In this document: piece after piece, positions 12,531 to 24,677 of the stretch
How the letters are laid out: each line of letters starts with the position of its first letter
Numbering within the stretch: position 1 is the stretch's first letter
Translations under genes and position numbers: made by a program
Notes under the pieces: generated by a model
Told to the model about the DNA's origin: nothing
What the model saw: only the letters and a program-made list of their open reading frames with translations
Database searches by the model: none
Source of the DNA: Nautilus pompilius
Lineage: Eukaryota > Mollusca > Cephalopoda > Nautilida > Nautilidae
Reading direction: 5' to 3'
Length of the DNA stretch: 64,000 bases
NCBI GenBank assembly: GCA_018389105.1
Contig: JACATO010002204.1
Location: forward strand, 1,612,001 to 1,676,000

Positions 12531-14660
12531 GGGTGCATCAAATGCCCCTTCCATCAGATTTTTTTCTGTCCCTACTTTAAAAGTTTTCCATTAGTGAAAA
12601 AAACACTAACAATAAAATCTTAGGCAATTTGAAGCTGGTTTAGGTGGACCACTGCACATTTGAAAATTTTGACTGCAAGGTTGTCGAATTTAACAGGCTT
12701 AAAAGGTAATATGCAAATCCATACCATAAAAGTCAATTAAAAGGTACTGAATTGTCAAACTATGATTTCTACATCTCATATTGATAGGCCTAATTGAAAC
12801 GAATATGATCATTCAAAACAATTTTTTTTACAGAAAAATGACAAATTCCAAATGTATATCATTGAATACGGTGTTGCTGTCAAACTGATGTCCGATAATG
12901 ACATTGTTGTTGCATTCCTACATAATTTTAATATACAATTTTCTGTTTACAATAATAAGACTCAAACGAAACAATTTTACAATTAAATTCTCCTTTTTGG
13001 TTTTGTTTCCCATTAACAGCGCATCAAAATGTCTTCACACAGTTTTATAAATACTAAGGAGAAATTTTTATAAATTGGGATTTCCTATTGTCTTTAAGGT
13101 CAATACAAACATTACTAAAATTAGAGCCTATTGTGCAACATACATGCAATCTAAAGAAGTGGGAATTTCCATTGCATAATTATGTTGCTAAAATTAGTCC
13201 ATGATCAAGGCAGGGTTGCCAATTAGTATATTTAAATGCCAAAATTCAAAAATTTAGTATATTTTCAAAGTATTTGGTAGGCATTTTTTTGATTTGGTAT
13301 ATTTGAAAAAAAAAACTGGTATATTTTTTATATATTTTAACTTAGGTTTCAATTTATAATATTTACATCCTTTTGCACATTGGTGTTTTTTCTTGATCTC
13401 AAACATGGCTGATAAAGCAGAACCTGGATCTTCATCAACTCCAGAGTCAGACTCTAAAGCAAGACCAACTAATACACCATAATCAACTCCTTGGACACAT
13501 AAAGCAAAAACCATATTTGGGCTTGGAAAAGGCATTACTGATGATGATTCACAAATAACTGGCTCACGACTCCCACCATGTAGACAAGTACTACACTGTA
13601 TGGTGTACCATCTTCAAAAGGGTGCATCAAAGAACCAAACAAAGTGGGAGTGCGCAAAAGTTGTGTTTCTCAAAGTTGTGCCATTCTATGGGAAAGCCAA
13701 TATTCCCATGATCACAGAGTGCAAGGCATGTGAATATAACAACAAACTCAGAAGCATACCTGTTAATCATCGTTCTTCACCAGCTACCCTCTCTAAATTA
13801 GAACAAGTTGAAACTAAACTTGATCAAACTTTTCACCTGTGGCCAGCTAATGCAGAGAAACTGATAAAAATTCCTGAAGACTTGCAGTTTCTACAATCAA
13901 TGAAGACAGACCATACTGCTACATTTGGACCCAGTGATAAGGTGTTGGCTCAAAGAATTCAGCGGAGTGAAGAATGTGCTAAAGCAGAATTAAAGAGATG
14001 TGAGAAAAATTACTGTGCTGAGCAGGGAGTGAAGTTCTGATTTTCTCTCTGCATCAAGAAGTGAGAATCACTATCAAAATGTTCTTCAAGTTGTAGAAGA
14101 AGACAGACGGTCTCTTCCAAATCTGCGAAAACACAAGGCAAAGACTGACAGCTAAATAAACAATCTAAACATTGTAAATAAGCAGAACAGAACTTTTCCA
14201 TATGTATTATTTATGCATATCTGCAGATCCGACAACATCAATATTGTCTTTATGTACAGTGTACCGTACATGTAAGTTGACGTAATGTTAATGTAATATA
14301 GATGAAAATTACATAAAAATGTTGGTAAAGTGGTCAAAAATCATGTCATTTGGGCTAAAATATTACCATTTGTTGTTTATTTACTTCCTTTTGTTGATTT
14401 CATAAGTGTTATTTTTAAAAATGCCTATATCTGGCAAGTAGCTATGAAAAATTTAAATATTTAAAAATTGGGTCTCTGAACCTGCCAAATTCGACAGCTT
14501 TGCAGCTCAAATTTTCAAATGTTAGGTGTCCCACATAAACAAATGTGAATTTTGCTGAAATTTAGCAGGAGTTATTTTTTTTTACATAATGGAAAAAAAT
14601 TAATCTAGGGACAAGTCAAAAACAAACACTTAAAAATCATGGGGTGTTTGATGCACCCTA
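12529..14660 (+). mobile_element. TIR DNA transposon of unrecognised family, about 2.1 kb
   Basis: The termini AGGGTGCATCAAA-TG-CCCC (from 12530) and its reverse complement AGGGTGCATCAAA-CA-CCCC (ending 14659) match at 17 of 19 positions and are flanked by TA. Similarity continues inward as a long imperfect inverted repeat. For example CATTTGAAAATTTTGACTGC at about 12657-12676 pairs with sequence around 14490-14520, and TGTCCCTA near 12567 pairs with TAGGGACA near 14607. The element carries one interrupted open frame on the plus strand. Neither the ends nor the protein matches a superfamily I can name with confidence. Confidence 0.75.
13405..14040 (+). pseudogene. ORF of the unnamed TIR element, one internal stop
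   Basis: A frame opens at the ATG at 13405, meets one TAA at 13480-13482 and then continues open to the TGA ending at 14040, about 211 codons in all. The N-terminal stretch is low-complexity and acidic/Ser-rich. The core contains KWECAKVVFLKVVPFYGKAN, then DQTFHLWPANAEKLIKIPED and a Lys-Thr-Asp-x-Thr-Ala-Thr-Phe-Gly-Pro segment. The Phe-Tyr-x-Lys-Ala-x-Ile-Pro and Ala-Asn-Ala-Glu-x-Leu motifs resemble short proteins I recall as common in arthropod, cnidarian and mollusc repeats without assigned function. No DDE triad is recognisable, so it may be an accessory or DNA-binding protein, or only part of a transposase. Confidence 0.55.
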
Positions 14661-15109
14661 ATATATAGTTGCCAATTTTCAGCAAATGCATAGTGGTGCT
14701 TAGAAAGCTGGTAATACTCAGCATTTTCTTGTTGATCCCTTACAACAATGCACATGTGAAAAACATAGTTTCTTACCTATGGAAAGTGTACTGATGTATA
14801 TCTTTTAAACTTATTGAAACCTAAAGCTAAAGTCATAGGATGGTCAGTATTCCAACTAACAAGAGCTACACCTATTTTAAGATTAATTTTTTTTAAAAAA
14901 AATTCAATGTTTCAAAGCTAAATCCTTTTGCACATTTGAGAAATATTTCTTGTACTAGCTGAGGCATGCTATGCTGAATGGGAAAAAATGGCTTTTATAA
15001 AAAAAAGGTTTTATACCAATTTTAAAAACAGAAATTTTATTTCTTTAAACACACAATCATTGAATGAACAGTAAATTGATGCTAATTAAATTTAACTTTG
15101 TTCCATATG

Positions 15110-15490
15110 AACCTCTTTATAGACGATGTCTTTTTTAGTTGAAAAACAACAGATTTTTGTTATGGCCAACTCTTAAGCATCCAACATACCATTGGATGTG
15201 AGAAAGCATGGACTATCCAAATTGAGGCTAACAATTTTCATTGATTGGCACTGTGCTTTGTTGATGGTGATAGCAAAGCTGAGTTTTATAGAGAACCGAT
15301 TCTCTTGAATTCAAAGGGAATGAGGTCAGACTCTGGTACCTTTGTATTCTAAGATGCTTTCATTATAATTTGAGGCTGCTAGGTCACCTATTTTGAATGA
15401 TTGCAGTGAACTAAGTGTAATCTATATAGCTTTTTAAAAGTGGCAATCAAGGCCAACATGCAGTAGCCTTAAACCTTGCCTAGATTCTGA
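15110..15490 (-). pseudogene. Helitron Pif1-type helicase C-terminal remnant
   Basis: On the minus strand, ESDLIPFEFKRIGS (about 15295-15340) is followed after a frame change by SFAITINKAQCQSMKIVSLN and LDSPCF (about 15200-15285). Further on DIVYKEV appears at about 15105-15130. This order (Ile-Pro ... Phe-x-x-Lys-Arg, then Ala-Ile-Thr-Ile-Asn-Lys-Ala-Gln-x-Gln-Ser, then Asn-Ile-Val-Tyr) is the C-terminal end of helicases encoded by Helitrons. The conserved Gly of the Gln-Gly-Gln motif is Cys here. Only the end of the protein survives and no Helitron terminus was found. Confidence 0.65.
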
Positions 15491-16358
15491 ACTACCTACA
15501 ACCAAAATTTGGGGCCTCTAAGTGCTATGGTTTATCTGTGAAAGAGTAACAAACAAATACACAAAGCTTTTGACAACATGTATTAGATAAGCAAGATTGC
15601 ACAGACTTTTACTTCCCCTGCTTAAGTATAAAATGTACTCTTTAAAAGAAAAAAAAGTGATTCTAATTAAACAAATTCAAAATAAACAAAAAATTAATAA
15701 TGCATTTTACACAAAAATGATGATTCAAAAGAAAAAAGTACCAACTAGAAATATTGCTCATGTCTCAAAAATTTGTTTTGGCTTTTAAAAAAAAAAGAAA
15801 AAAATTAGTATGCTAAAGTCATAGGGAAAGAGAAGAAAAGTCAATATTGTTACAACTCAACTAGAGAAAGCTGCACTGACTGCTTCATTCTACATAGACT
15901 TACACTGTCTGCTCTAAAAAAGCATCTCTTGGTTAAAAATGAATGTATTTCAGAAAAGCTATGACTGACACCCCTTTTTTCTTGACTAAAAATTGTTAAG
16001 GTTTCCCCAGTATGAGTCCAACAATGCCTGTGAAACAAACCAGTGCTAAATAATCAGGGGTAAATATGGTCAGTGGAAAATTATCCTTTCCAATTGAAAG
16101 TAGAGACAGTGTAATTGCTGAATAATTACTGTATTACTATGCAAGAGAAGTGTAGTAGACATAATATAAAACATCAAAGCAATGTGCTGTGTGCAGCAGT
16201 AAATACATGAATAATGTACACAAGCATTTTCTACATCAGGTGAGAAACTTCACTGCAAAAATCTTTACTTCCCCAGTACAAGGAATATTTGAAATGTTGC
16301 ACAAAAACCTCTTTTCTTCTATATCACCCTTGCTCAAAAAAAATTTTAGATAAAAATT

Positions 16359-16380
16359 ATATATATATATATATATATAC
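16359..16380. repeat. (AT)n microsatellite
   Basis: AT dinucleotide run directly before the short Tigger-like element. Confidence 0.9.
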
Positions 16381-16383
16381 ACA

Positions 16384-16995
16384 CAGTCAACCCCTGCGTA
16401 ATTACGGTTCAGCGTTCGCGGCCCCAGTTATTCGCAGAATTTTCCTTAGAACCTAACTAATAATTGTTTGTGGAAACCCCCCGCATATTCAAGGAATCGC
16501 AAATATCTTCCACGATTTTTTATGGCTTTTTTCATGGCAATATATATTTTTTCACGCTTTTTAACACTAAATTATTAATAACAATATAATTTACTAATTT
16601 TGTAATATAAATACTAACGTAAATTCAGCAAAATATCAATATAAAATAAACGCTATTGGCTGGAGGTTTGAAAGTAGCCAATCCGAGAGCGTTATTCATT
16701 TCTCCTCGCTGCTGATTGGCTGCTGCCCACGAGGCGCTGTCTCAGGCAGATGCGGCCCAGCATCATCCCAGTTTACCGCATGTAGCTATCTCGAGTGTTT
16801 CGCTGAGTGTTTCTCTGAGTGTTGTATATTTTATTAAATTATTATTATATATTTACTTATATTTTTTAAATTATATTTTACGTTATATTTTGACATTTAT
16901 AGGCATTTTTATGGACCACGTCCAATATTCAAGGTTTTTCGCTCTTCGCAGGTGCTCTAGGAACATAACCCCCGTGAATACCGGGGGACAACTGT
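16384..16995 (+). mobile_element. Short nonautonomous Tigger/pogo-like element
   Basis: The left end begins CAGTCAACCCCTGCGTAATT and the right end, read on the minus strand, begins CAGTTGTCCCCCGGTATTCA. These are imperfect inverted repeats of the CAGT-(C-rich)-TATTCACG type seen in Tigger-derived nonautonomous elements, with a TA following the right end. No transposase frame is present; the open frame in the right half has no recognisable domain. The element is flanked by AT/GT simple repeats on both sides, which blurs target-site analysis. Confidence 0.6.
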
Positions 16996-19040
16996 ATATA
17001 TGTGTGTGTTTTTCTAACATGCACATTTTTATAGAAAATACTAATTTTCCTGTTGCTTCCTTAATTTTTTCGTGGAGATCTCATTCATCATTTGTCTAGA
17101 AAGCAACTGCATTTAAATTCTGGTATTTTCTGATTTATATATTAAAAATAAAGAAAACAACCTGCAGCATTTTAAAACATATCATTTGTGAGCAATTGTC
17201 AGTACTAAGCTTTGTGGTACTGAACCGTTATAAGTAAATTTATTCAATCTTAATGCTAACTACAAGAATTCAACTTTAACAAAACTAGTGATGATCAATG
17301 AATCGTAACAACACACTCAAAGATTTTCCCAACACAAAATTGACATCATGACCAATGTGGTTCTTTTTCTCCCACCCACCCAAAAGCCGAAAGTGAATTT
17401 TTTTTTTTTCTCCTAGGCAAGCACTAAAGCATCAAAAGAGATTGATGAATATACTGATCAACCAGCTTAAAAGCATTTTCCAAGATAATTACATTCTGTT
17501 TGCACAAACTATCTCTGCAATCATTGTGATATGACAACCTGCATTAATCATGAGATGCATTTGCAAATTATTGCATAACAGAAGATTGACACAAAAAATC
17601 CAAAGTAAAATAAACTGTTGATAATGTTATAGAAAAAGCATTGAAGTGTTTTTTGTTCAGTAATCCATGTAATTTTTGTTTGTTTTCTAAATTCTCATTA
17701 AGAAAAAAATATTTATTATAGCCATTAGCAAAGAGATCATATTAAATGAATCACTTTCAGCAAAAGCTTTATCCATCCACCAGTAATTTTAAAAGATTTT
17801 TAAATTATAATAAAAATAACCAGAATTTATGTGGCCAAGCATGTGAGAAGGAAATTATATTTGTTTGTTATTTATGAACATGCATCAAAGTCTTAATAAA
17901 ATTTTTTAAAAAATTAGCAACATTCTGACAACAAAATAAATAATATGAATAATTTGGTCACATTAACAGATTGCTAATATCTATTCAGTTTTAACTTGTA
18001 TCATTATTATTTATGATTTGGCTTCACCAAATTATCAAATGCATATTTTAAAAGAATTAATCAAATATTGACACAGCAATACCATGAACAACAGTTTTTG
18101 GAGATCTTCTGAAGTGAGAGTAGTGAAACATTAACATCAGAACCCATTGTGCACAAAATTGATACGCACAAGGCTGAAAGAAAAACAATGGTGTCATCTA
18201 AGCATGTTTGAAGAATATCGTATATTTGAAGTTACCAAAAAGGCCTTGAAATAAATTTGTTTTATCACAAATGTTTAGTTGTGAAGTATATTAAGTCTGT
18301 TATTAACAGTGTTCCTTTAAATTCATTATCAGATAACATTCTGGTGATATGAAGTTTTTTTTTTTTTTTAACCTTTTAAGGAGACTTTTCTTACAGGTAA
18401 ACTTTAAATATTTGTATGTAATTATAATAAACTTGTATCTTTCTTTAACAGAAATCTTAGCCTTCTGATCTTATTTGATGACTTGTGATTTTGCAGTATA
18501 ATTTTTATTAATCCTAAACTTGTTGTAAACTAGTCAATGAAAAATAACCAACTCCTCTTCAAAGCTGGGTTGTTTTCATCCTTTTCAGAATGATGTTGAT
18601 AAAAAATCATAACTAAGCAAAAAAAATATTTAAAAAAGATCATAAATCAGAGTTTCTGACTTTTAAGACCTGCAAAACCTAATTAAAGCAGATAGTGTAA
18701 TTGTTTTGGAAAGAAAATAATAGTGCAGCAGCCATTTAAAGAGATGGTTTCAAGACAGGCAAAAATGCTACTGTACTCTTCTCTGATGACCTTCCAGAAA
18801 ATGTCTTGCCACATGTTTTTACATGCTAAGAAAATAACCACCACCACCTTGGTCAAATTATGGAAACATTTTGATGAGTTACTTTAATTAGAAAATCAGT
18901 CATGATGTTAATGTTTTCTTTTGATTAGGGATATAACAGTTAATCCCTCCCCCCCCAAATCTTAGCAAATACTCACTTGCCCTGAAATCAATCTAATCAA
19001 GATCAGTAATTTAAAAAAAAGCAATCAATTTATAACTCAC

Positions 19041-19226
19041 CACTTTGAGGAGGAGGATGTTCTCCTGCAAGGTGCCAATCAGCCCAACAATGGAGTTCAC
19101 AAAGATGAAGAGGCCAACAAATAGAGTCAGAGCCACTGGGATGGAGAGGTAGTTGTTCAAAAACGAATACTGGCGCCGCTCTATCTCAGCCCACACACCC
19201 AGTATCAGCAACCCTGTGCCCACAAA
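19041..19226 (-). CDS. Tetraspanin coding exon 2 (end of TM1, small loop, TM2)
   Basis: One hundred and eighty-six bases (62 codons), phase 0, flanked by a TTTTTATACAG acceptor (19227 upward) and a GTGAGT donor (19040 downward). It starts FVGTGLLILGVWAEIERRQY, the end of transmembrane helix 1 and the start of the small extracellular loop with the Trp-Ala-Glu-Ile-Glu-Arg motif. It continues through a second hydrophobic helix (PVALTLFVGLFIFVNSIVGL) and ends IGTLQENILLLKV, the conserved short cytoplasmic turn. The Ala-Glu-Ile/Val-Glu-Arg and Leu-x-Glu/Asp-Asn-x-x-Leu-Leu patterns match TSPAN15-type tetraspanins. Confidence 0.9.
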
Positions 19227-22200
19227 CTGTATAAAAACAGACAAGTTCTTCGTACATAAAAGGTTACTATAAATTTTAAGCAACAACAGAACAATATTTT
19301 TTTAGTTCAGAATATACTATAAAATTAACCAGTAGATGACAAGCATGCAGATAGCACATTTTGACAGCTAGCTTGATTATGCTGGCTGCTTTGTTAAAAT
19401 AATTTTCATTAACCCATTTTATACTAATTCATTTTCATAAAAATGTCATGCAATGTACAAGACAGATTTAACTGATGCATAAAATGAAGAACCAAAACAC
19501 CTAAAGGATATTGGGTTACGGGCAAGATTTCTGCACAAATTTACTAGAATGACTCCAGGTCTTAAGAATTTGGAATATAATGAAAATTAAAAAGATCAGA
19601 TAAACTAAGTTTCAATTTTGAACATTTAAGAGTTATAAAAATAATCAAAGGTTTTAAGTGTGGGGGGAGGGGACAGGGAGGAAATTGTACAGTTTAGAAT
19701 AACTAGGGAATTGTGATTACAAATTAGATGAGACTCAGGCACAGTAAGATGTCAGAATATCTTTATTAGTAACAAAATTGTTTGTTACTGATAAAAGTTA
19801 GTTACTGTCAAGTTTAGTTAATAGTGGTATTGTTAAGAAACTTAAGAATTACATATACAGTCATTTCTCTTCTCTGGAGACCTTAACATAAGTCACAACA
19901 ACTTCTTGCCTCCTTTTAGCTACTAAAGTAATGACAGTGCATACATTGCTAAGTAATACTGGTATCTGGAAATAAAATGGCAGTGGAAAATTAGTTGAAT
20001 TAAAAACAGATGGCTTATGTCAAAGTGGAATGGTAATCATATCTGAAAACTATAAATTGTTTTTGTTGGTGACAGTATATAAACACAAGATGTGAATTCT
20101 TGTTCAAATTTTTCCAAGTTTTCCATTATTATGCAAAGCAAGTCTTAGAATTTCCAAACTACTCTGCCATACTTTGAAAATGCATTGATCTGACAGTGTA
20201 TGTAGGGCCTCTTCATTGGTTTTCCTATCATAGTAAGAGACTCACCATGATTTGTGAAACAGTAACCTGATATATTTGCATTAAGCGGCTATATTATAAT
20301 CTACCAATGAGATGCTAGTAGCTGTTAATCATAGTCAAAAGCTGAAAAGGCTTTTAGCACTGTGCGGGTGATGGAAAAAAACTAGAAACAGAAGCAGAAG
20401 CTCCTAGCAAAAAAGTAAACAGGTGAATTCAACAGGGGGGATGGGCACTGAAAGTTGTCAAAATAGTTTATTTTAAAACCTGATTCAAGATTAGCAAATA
20501 GAGTGAACAAGAAGAAAGCTGAAAGCTAAGATCCACCATATTATTTCAGTTTGTTTAACTTAAGCAGATGTCCAAAGTTTTCAGAAGCTAAACACATTTT
20601 GCTTTCTGTACACTTTTTTTTTTCAAATTTCTGCCATACTTTTAAGCAAGACTACATAAATAATGTTCCCACTTAAATAATATACACGTTCTCCCATTCT
20701 CATTTTAGTTTTGTCTTTATGTCTGCATTCTTATAGAAAAGGATCTGCCATTGTGACTGATAAGGAATCACATCTTCCATCTTACAGTTTTTTGTAAAAT
20801 CAAAAATCAACAGAAAGACATTAAACGATTTTTATTCTATATCCCTGTCCTCAGCCAATAGCAAGGACAATTTCCTATCTCATCTCAAGGTGCACAAATG
20901 CATTTTATTTTAGAGTTTCCACAAACCACTCTTTCTCAGTGTAAGCCAAAAGTTATTTCTGGATATTATAAATTAATTCTCCTTTCCTCCACGAGATATT
21001 GCCTAAAACAGATCTTTCGATACTTTAGTCGAATGCTTTACAGCAGTAGTTCTAGTTATGCAATCACAACAATAAATCAGGTACACAGCTCCACTTTAGA
21101 TAGCATCCATGCCTAAAACAAATTAAAGGATCCCACTGCTTACAGAATGGCTTCCATGTCACGAGAAGCCCATGAACAGTTTGAAGAATGTGACAAGTTT
21201 CTGAACAGGCACACACAAGAAAATGGTCAGTGTACAATGTTACAGAAATGAAATTACTTTTATAAACTTGATTAGCAACAGGGTATAGTTTTTCTGTTGT
21301 AGAAAGATGATTAGCACTGTGTAAAATGCTGTATATCCAGTTCATGTCTTTCAGTCAAAATATTTCTGTCAATGGTTGGGTCTGAAAGGTTTGAAAACAG
21401 ACTAAGATTAAAAAGAAAATGTTTTTGAACTCATTGACATAAGAAAAGAAAAGCAAATTTCATTGTGACAAATTTAGGCTTTAATACAGATAACTTAAAA
21501 TAACTCCTCTTCAACTTCTGAAAATCTCCCTATTGAGTGGTAATGTCATCCCCCTACAAATTTTTTTTGTTGCTTTCCAGTATTTTAGAAAAAATTTGAA
21601 GATTTTTGTGAAAGTGTGCTTAAAGTAGACCAGGATACTTTTCCAAAATATCCAATTACTTATGACTTTTTCCCAACCCTCCATTTCCTACCATGGGTTA
21701 GCATGGTGCCATTTAATATCTCATTCAAGCAATGAATAATAATTAATGTAAATATCAAACTAAGAAAAAAGGTCAAATTTTTTTTTTTTTTTACTAGAAC
21801 TTTGGTTCCATTGCCTTTGTCACCTGCCTACTGTGTGTAAATGTCAGAGAATGACAGAAGCAGGAAGCTAATTTAAACTGTCTGCCACTGCAATAGCGCT
21901 CCAATGATGAAACTATTAAGTATGTTTCATGCGGAAGTAATTTTATCACAAGGCAGTGATTACACCAATGACTGAAAGCTGTCCCCTGAGGATATACTTT
22001 TCCATTACAAATACTATGCACTTTATCAGAGTTCACCTCTAATAATTCAAAATGTTCCAGAGAAAAAAATCAAAAGAGAATTTATGCCTAAAACATATTT
22101 GAGAGTAAACCCACAAGGAAATTAGTTTTTAAGCAACTGAAAAGAAATGTCTAACTTGTGATTATTAAAAAAAAATTAGTTTTAATGAATATTTTAATGA

Positions 22201-22320
22201 AATGGAACACTATAGACAAAATTCAATAAACACTGTTAGCATTTCCAGAGAGAACCAGATCAGTTACAGAATCAAGAAATTAGTTTAACTCAAATCAGTT
22301 TACATAACTGTGCAAAGTGG

Positions 22321-22516
22321 TAGAGACCACCTGACTAGCTGTTACAAGGTTAAATTGTTACTGTACCAGTAATTCCTAATTAAACCCAAATGAAATTATA
22401 ACTGACATCATATGCTTTGAAATTCAATCTGACAATGATCAAGCTTATCTGTACATTTAATTAAGAATTAATGGTGCTGTAACAACTTATCCTGTAACAA
22501 CTATAGCCCTGGCAAG
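22321..22516 (+). mobile_element. Palindromic MITE, copy 1
   Basis: The left arm starts AGAGACCACCTGACTAGCTG and reaches CAGTAATTCCTAATTAA. The right arm mirrors it as TTAATTAAGAATTAATGGTG, then CTGTAACAACT and AGCCCTGG. The arms are about 65 bases and contain an internal duplication of the TTGTTACAG word. The same arms occur at 52454-52603, 58312-58377 and 63624-63889. No coding capacity. Confidence 0.75.
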
Positions 22517-23590
22517 TCTTTACTTAATTATTCACAAAAAAAAAAATTCTGATGAGTATGTTCCTTGAAGCTTGATGATAAAGGATGCAATCCATTTCAA
22601 GAAAAGCCTCAAAGTCTAGATGTTTTCTTAAAATTAATTACATCTTCAGTACTGCGCTTCCACTTTTTTTTTCTTTTCTAATTTACAAATGCTTTGCTCG
22701 TACATATTCAATAAATTATAATTTACTGCTGGCATGAGCCACAAGAAGTCATCTTTTTTTTAAATAAATACTTCAAATTTTCTAGCTGAGACAAAAATAG
22801 AACATTCATCAACAAATTAAATCTGCCAACAATTTGTTTAGTGAAGATGAAATCTTGCAGTTCTACCTTTCTCTCTCCCTCTCCAACACTCACTGGTGTG
22901 ACAACCACCTAAGTTTAGTTAAATCTAAACACATTACAGTAAAAACACTCATTAACAATGTTATGGTGATAACATTATCACCAAATAAGCTGATTTCTGT
23001 AATTAGTATTAATTCTTAACATTTTGTGGGGCAAAGACGACATAAATTTAACAATTTGAGCAAAACCCTGTACCATATATCTAGTTTGTTTATTACTAAT
23101 AATCTGACCCCTGGTTAATGTCATGGTGCCTGTGCTATAATCAATCTCTCATGGACAAGTCATTTTGAAAGGTTATGCTAATTGAAACATTAAGTAGCCT
23201 GTTATTAAATTAAAACCTACAATGAAAATATAATTACCTCGTTCATTAGAATGCAAGTAGATATTAGCTTTAAAAATATACAGGTACTTATAAAACCAAT
23301 AGAGTTGTATAGTATTAATGCAATTTTAAAGGACATTGGACAAAAATATACATGTTAACCACCCATTTACCCAAGCATTGTAAGTGACTAGGCTTATTCT
23401 TTTGATTAAGTAGAGCTCTCATTGTCTTTTATTATGTATAGCTTTGTGCAAAACCAAATGCTCCTTTCTTTTTCAAAAAATTTAAACAATCCAAATTCAC
23501 CAGATGCCAGTTTAATGATCTAAAACTTAGAGAAATGGAGACAAAAGAATTTGAAAGTGTTAAAACAACAACAAAATGGAATTTCAAAGG

Positions 23591-24677
23591 CAGTGATTCT
23601 CAAGGTGGGGCATAGGAATATTTTGGTGGGGCATGGGCTTAAGAATCTTTTAGTGAATTATAAGAATATTTTAGGAAATAATTAAAAAGTTGGTTTGAAC
23701 GGTTTATGGAACTGTTTGATCTCCTCAGCAAATTTTTGAAAGACAGACCTGAAATGAAGCTTCTGTTAACAACTAATGAAAAAATTTATGAGTTACTTAA
23801 CAGACATTTTTGAAAAACTAAGTACATTGAACAAGCAGCTCCAAGGAGCAAATATGACACTTGTTGATGCAAAAACAAAGATATTTGGATTCACAGCACT
23901 TCTAGAATTATGCAAGAGGAATATTTCCACAAAAAATTTCAGTCACTTTTAAATAAGTGTGAGGTAACTAATGATGCTACAAAAATCATTGTTGGCCATT
24001 TGAAAATGTTAGTTAATGACTTCAATGATAGATTTTGTGATTTAAAAGCCATGGATTTTCCTTCTTGGTTAACTCAACCATTGCTGGTGAACTTATCTGA
24101 AGTCCCAGTGCAATACCAAGAGGAGTTATCTGAGTTTCAATATGATGAATCTCTGAAAACTCTGTTTAAAGTGAAAGGAACCATGATGTGGCTGTCTAAC
24201 AAGATTGAAAAAAAAAAATACCCAAACTCAACTACTTTAGCAAGGGAACTATTGATACATTTTCCATCGTCTTATTTAGTTGAATGTAGCTTCAGTGCTG
24301 TTAGTGATTTACTACTAGCTAGGAGAAATCGACCGGAAATTACAAAACATGGAGATTTAAGGTTGAAACTTATAAAATTAGCCCCCACCCCCCGAAGAAA
24401 AAAATCTGCAGCCAGCATCATGGGCAAGGTTTCCACTGAAGTGACGACAATTGCTGAATGCATTTGAGATAGTTGACATATTGTAGTAGTAGCTGAATAT
24501 GAGATATGTCTTCCGGTTCATTCAATATCTTAAATGCATTGAGATGCAATCAAGTAAAATAAAATCATTTAATTAAAACTTTTTAAAATTGTAATCTTTT
24601 TTCTGCTAATGGTGGAGTGTACATTTTTTCGAAAAACAAAAGTGGGGCCTAGGGCAAAAAAAGGTTGAGAACCACTG
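23591..24677 (+). mobile_element. Truncated hAT element (ZBED5/SCAND3-like) with perfect 8-bp target duplication
   Basis: The termini are CAGTGATTCTCAAGGTGGGG on the left and, read inward from the right, CAGTGGTTCTCAACCTTTTT. The 8-bp duplication TTCAAAGG is exact on both sides (23583-23590 and 24678-24685). The element is only 1,087 bp and holds just the C-terminal part of a transposase, so it looks like an internally deleted derivative of a longer autonomous hAT. Confidence 0.9.
23700..24467 (+). pseudogene. C-terminal part of a hAT (ZBED5/FAM200/SCAND3-like) transposase
   Basis: Fragments in one frame (LNKQLQGANMTLVDAKTKIF near 23826-23885) lead by frameshift near 23920 into an open frame running 23910-24467. 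That frame contains a region of the LEELSEFQYDESLK type, then HFPSSYLVECSFSAVSDLLL and RRNRPEITKHGDLRLKL. The last two form the hAT dimerisation region of vertebrate ZBED5/SCAND3-type proteins, where Tyr-Leu-Val-Glu-x-x-Phe-Ser-Ala-Val is diagnostic. The N-terminal zinc finger and most of the catalytic core are missing. The protein is a transposon relic, not a host gene. Confidence 0.85.

Larger units (their letters stand above)
4575..19040 (-). other. Tetraspanin intron 2 (14.5 kb), transposon-rich
   Basis: Bounded by the GTGAGT donor of exon 2 and the TTTTTAG acceptor of exon 3. It contains a Tigger element, a hAT relic, an unnamed TIR transposon, a Helitron remnant and a short Tigger-like element, listed separately. 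The rest (4575-5648, 7890-8590, 10085-12488, 14661-15110, 15490-16350, 17000-19040) shows no gene-like signal beyond AT-rich sequence and homopolymer runs. Confidence 0.75.

Noticed and set aside
16716-17099. Plus-strand frame of 127 codons
   Set aside because: It runs across the right end of the short Tigger-like element into flanking simple repeat, so it is chance.
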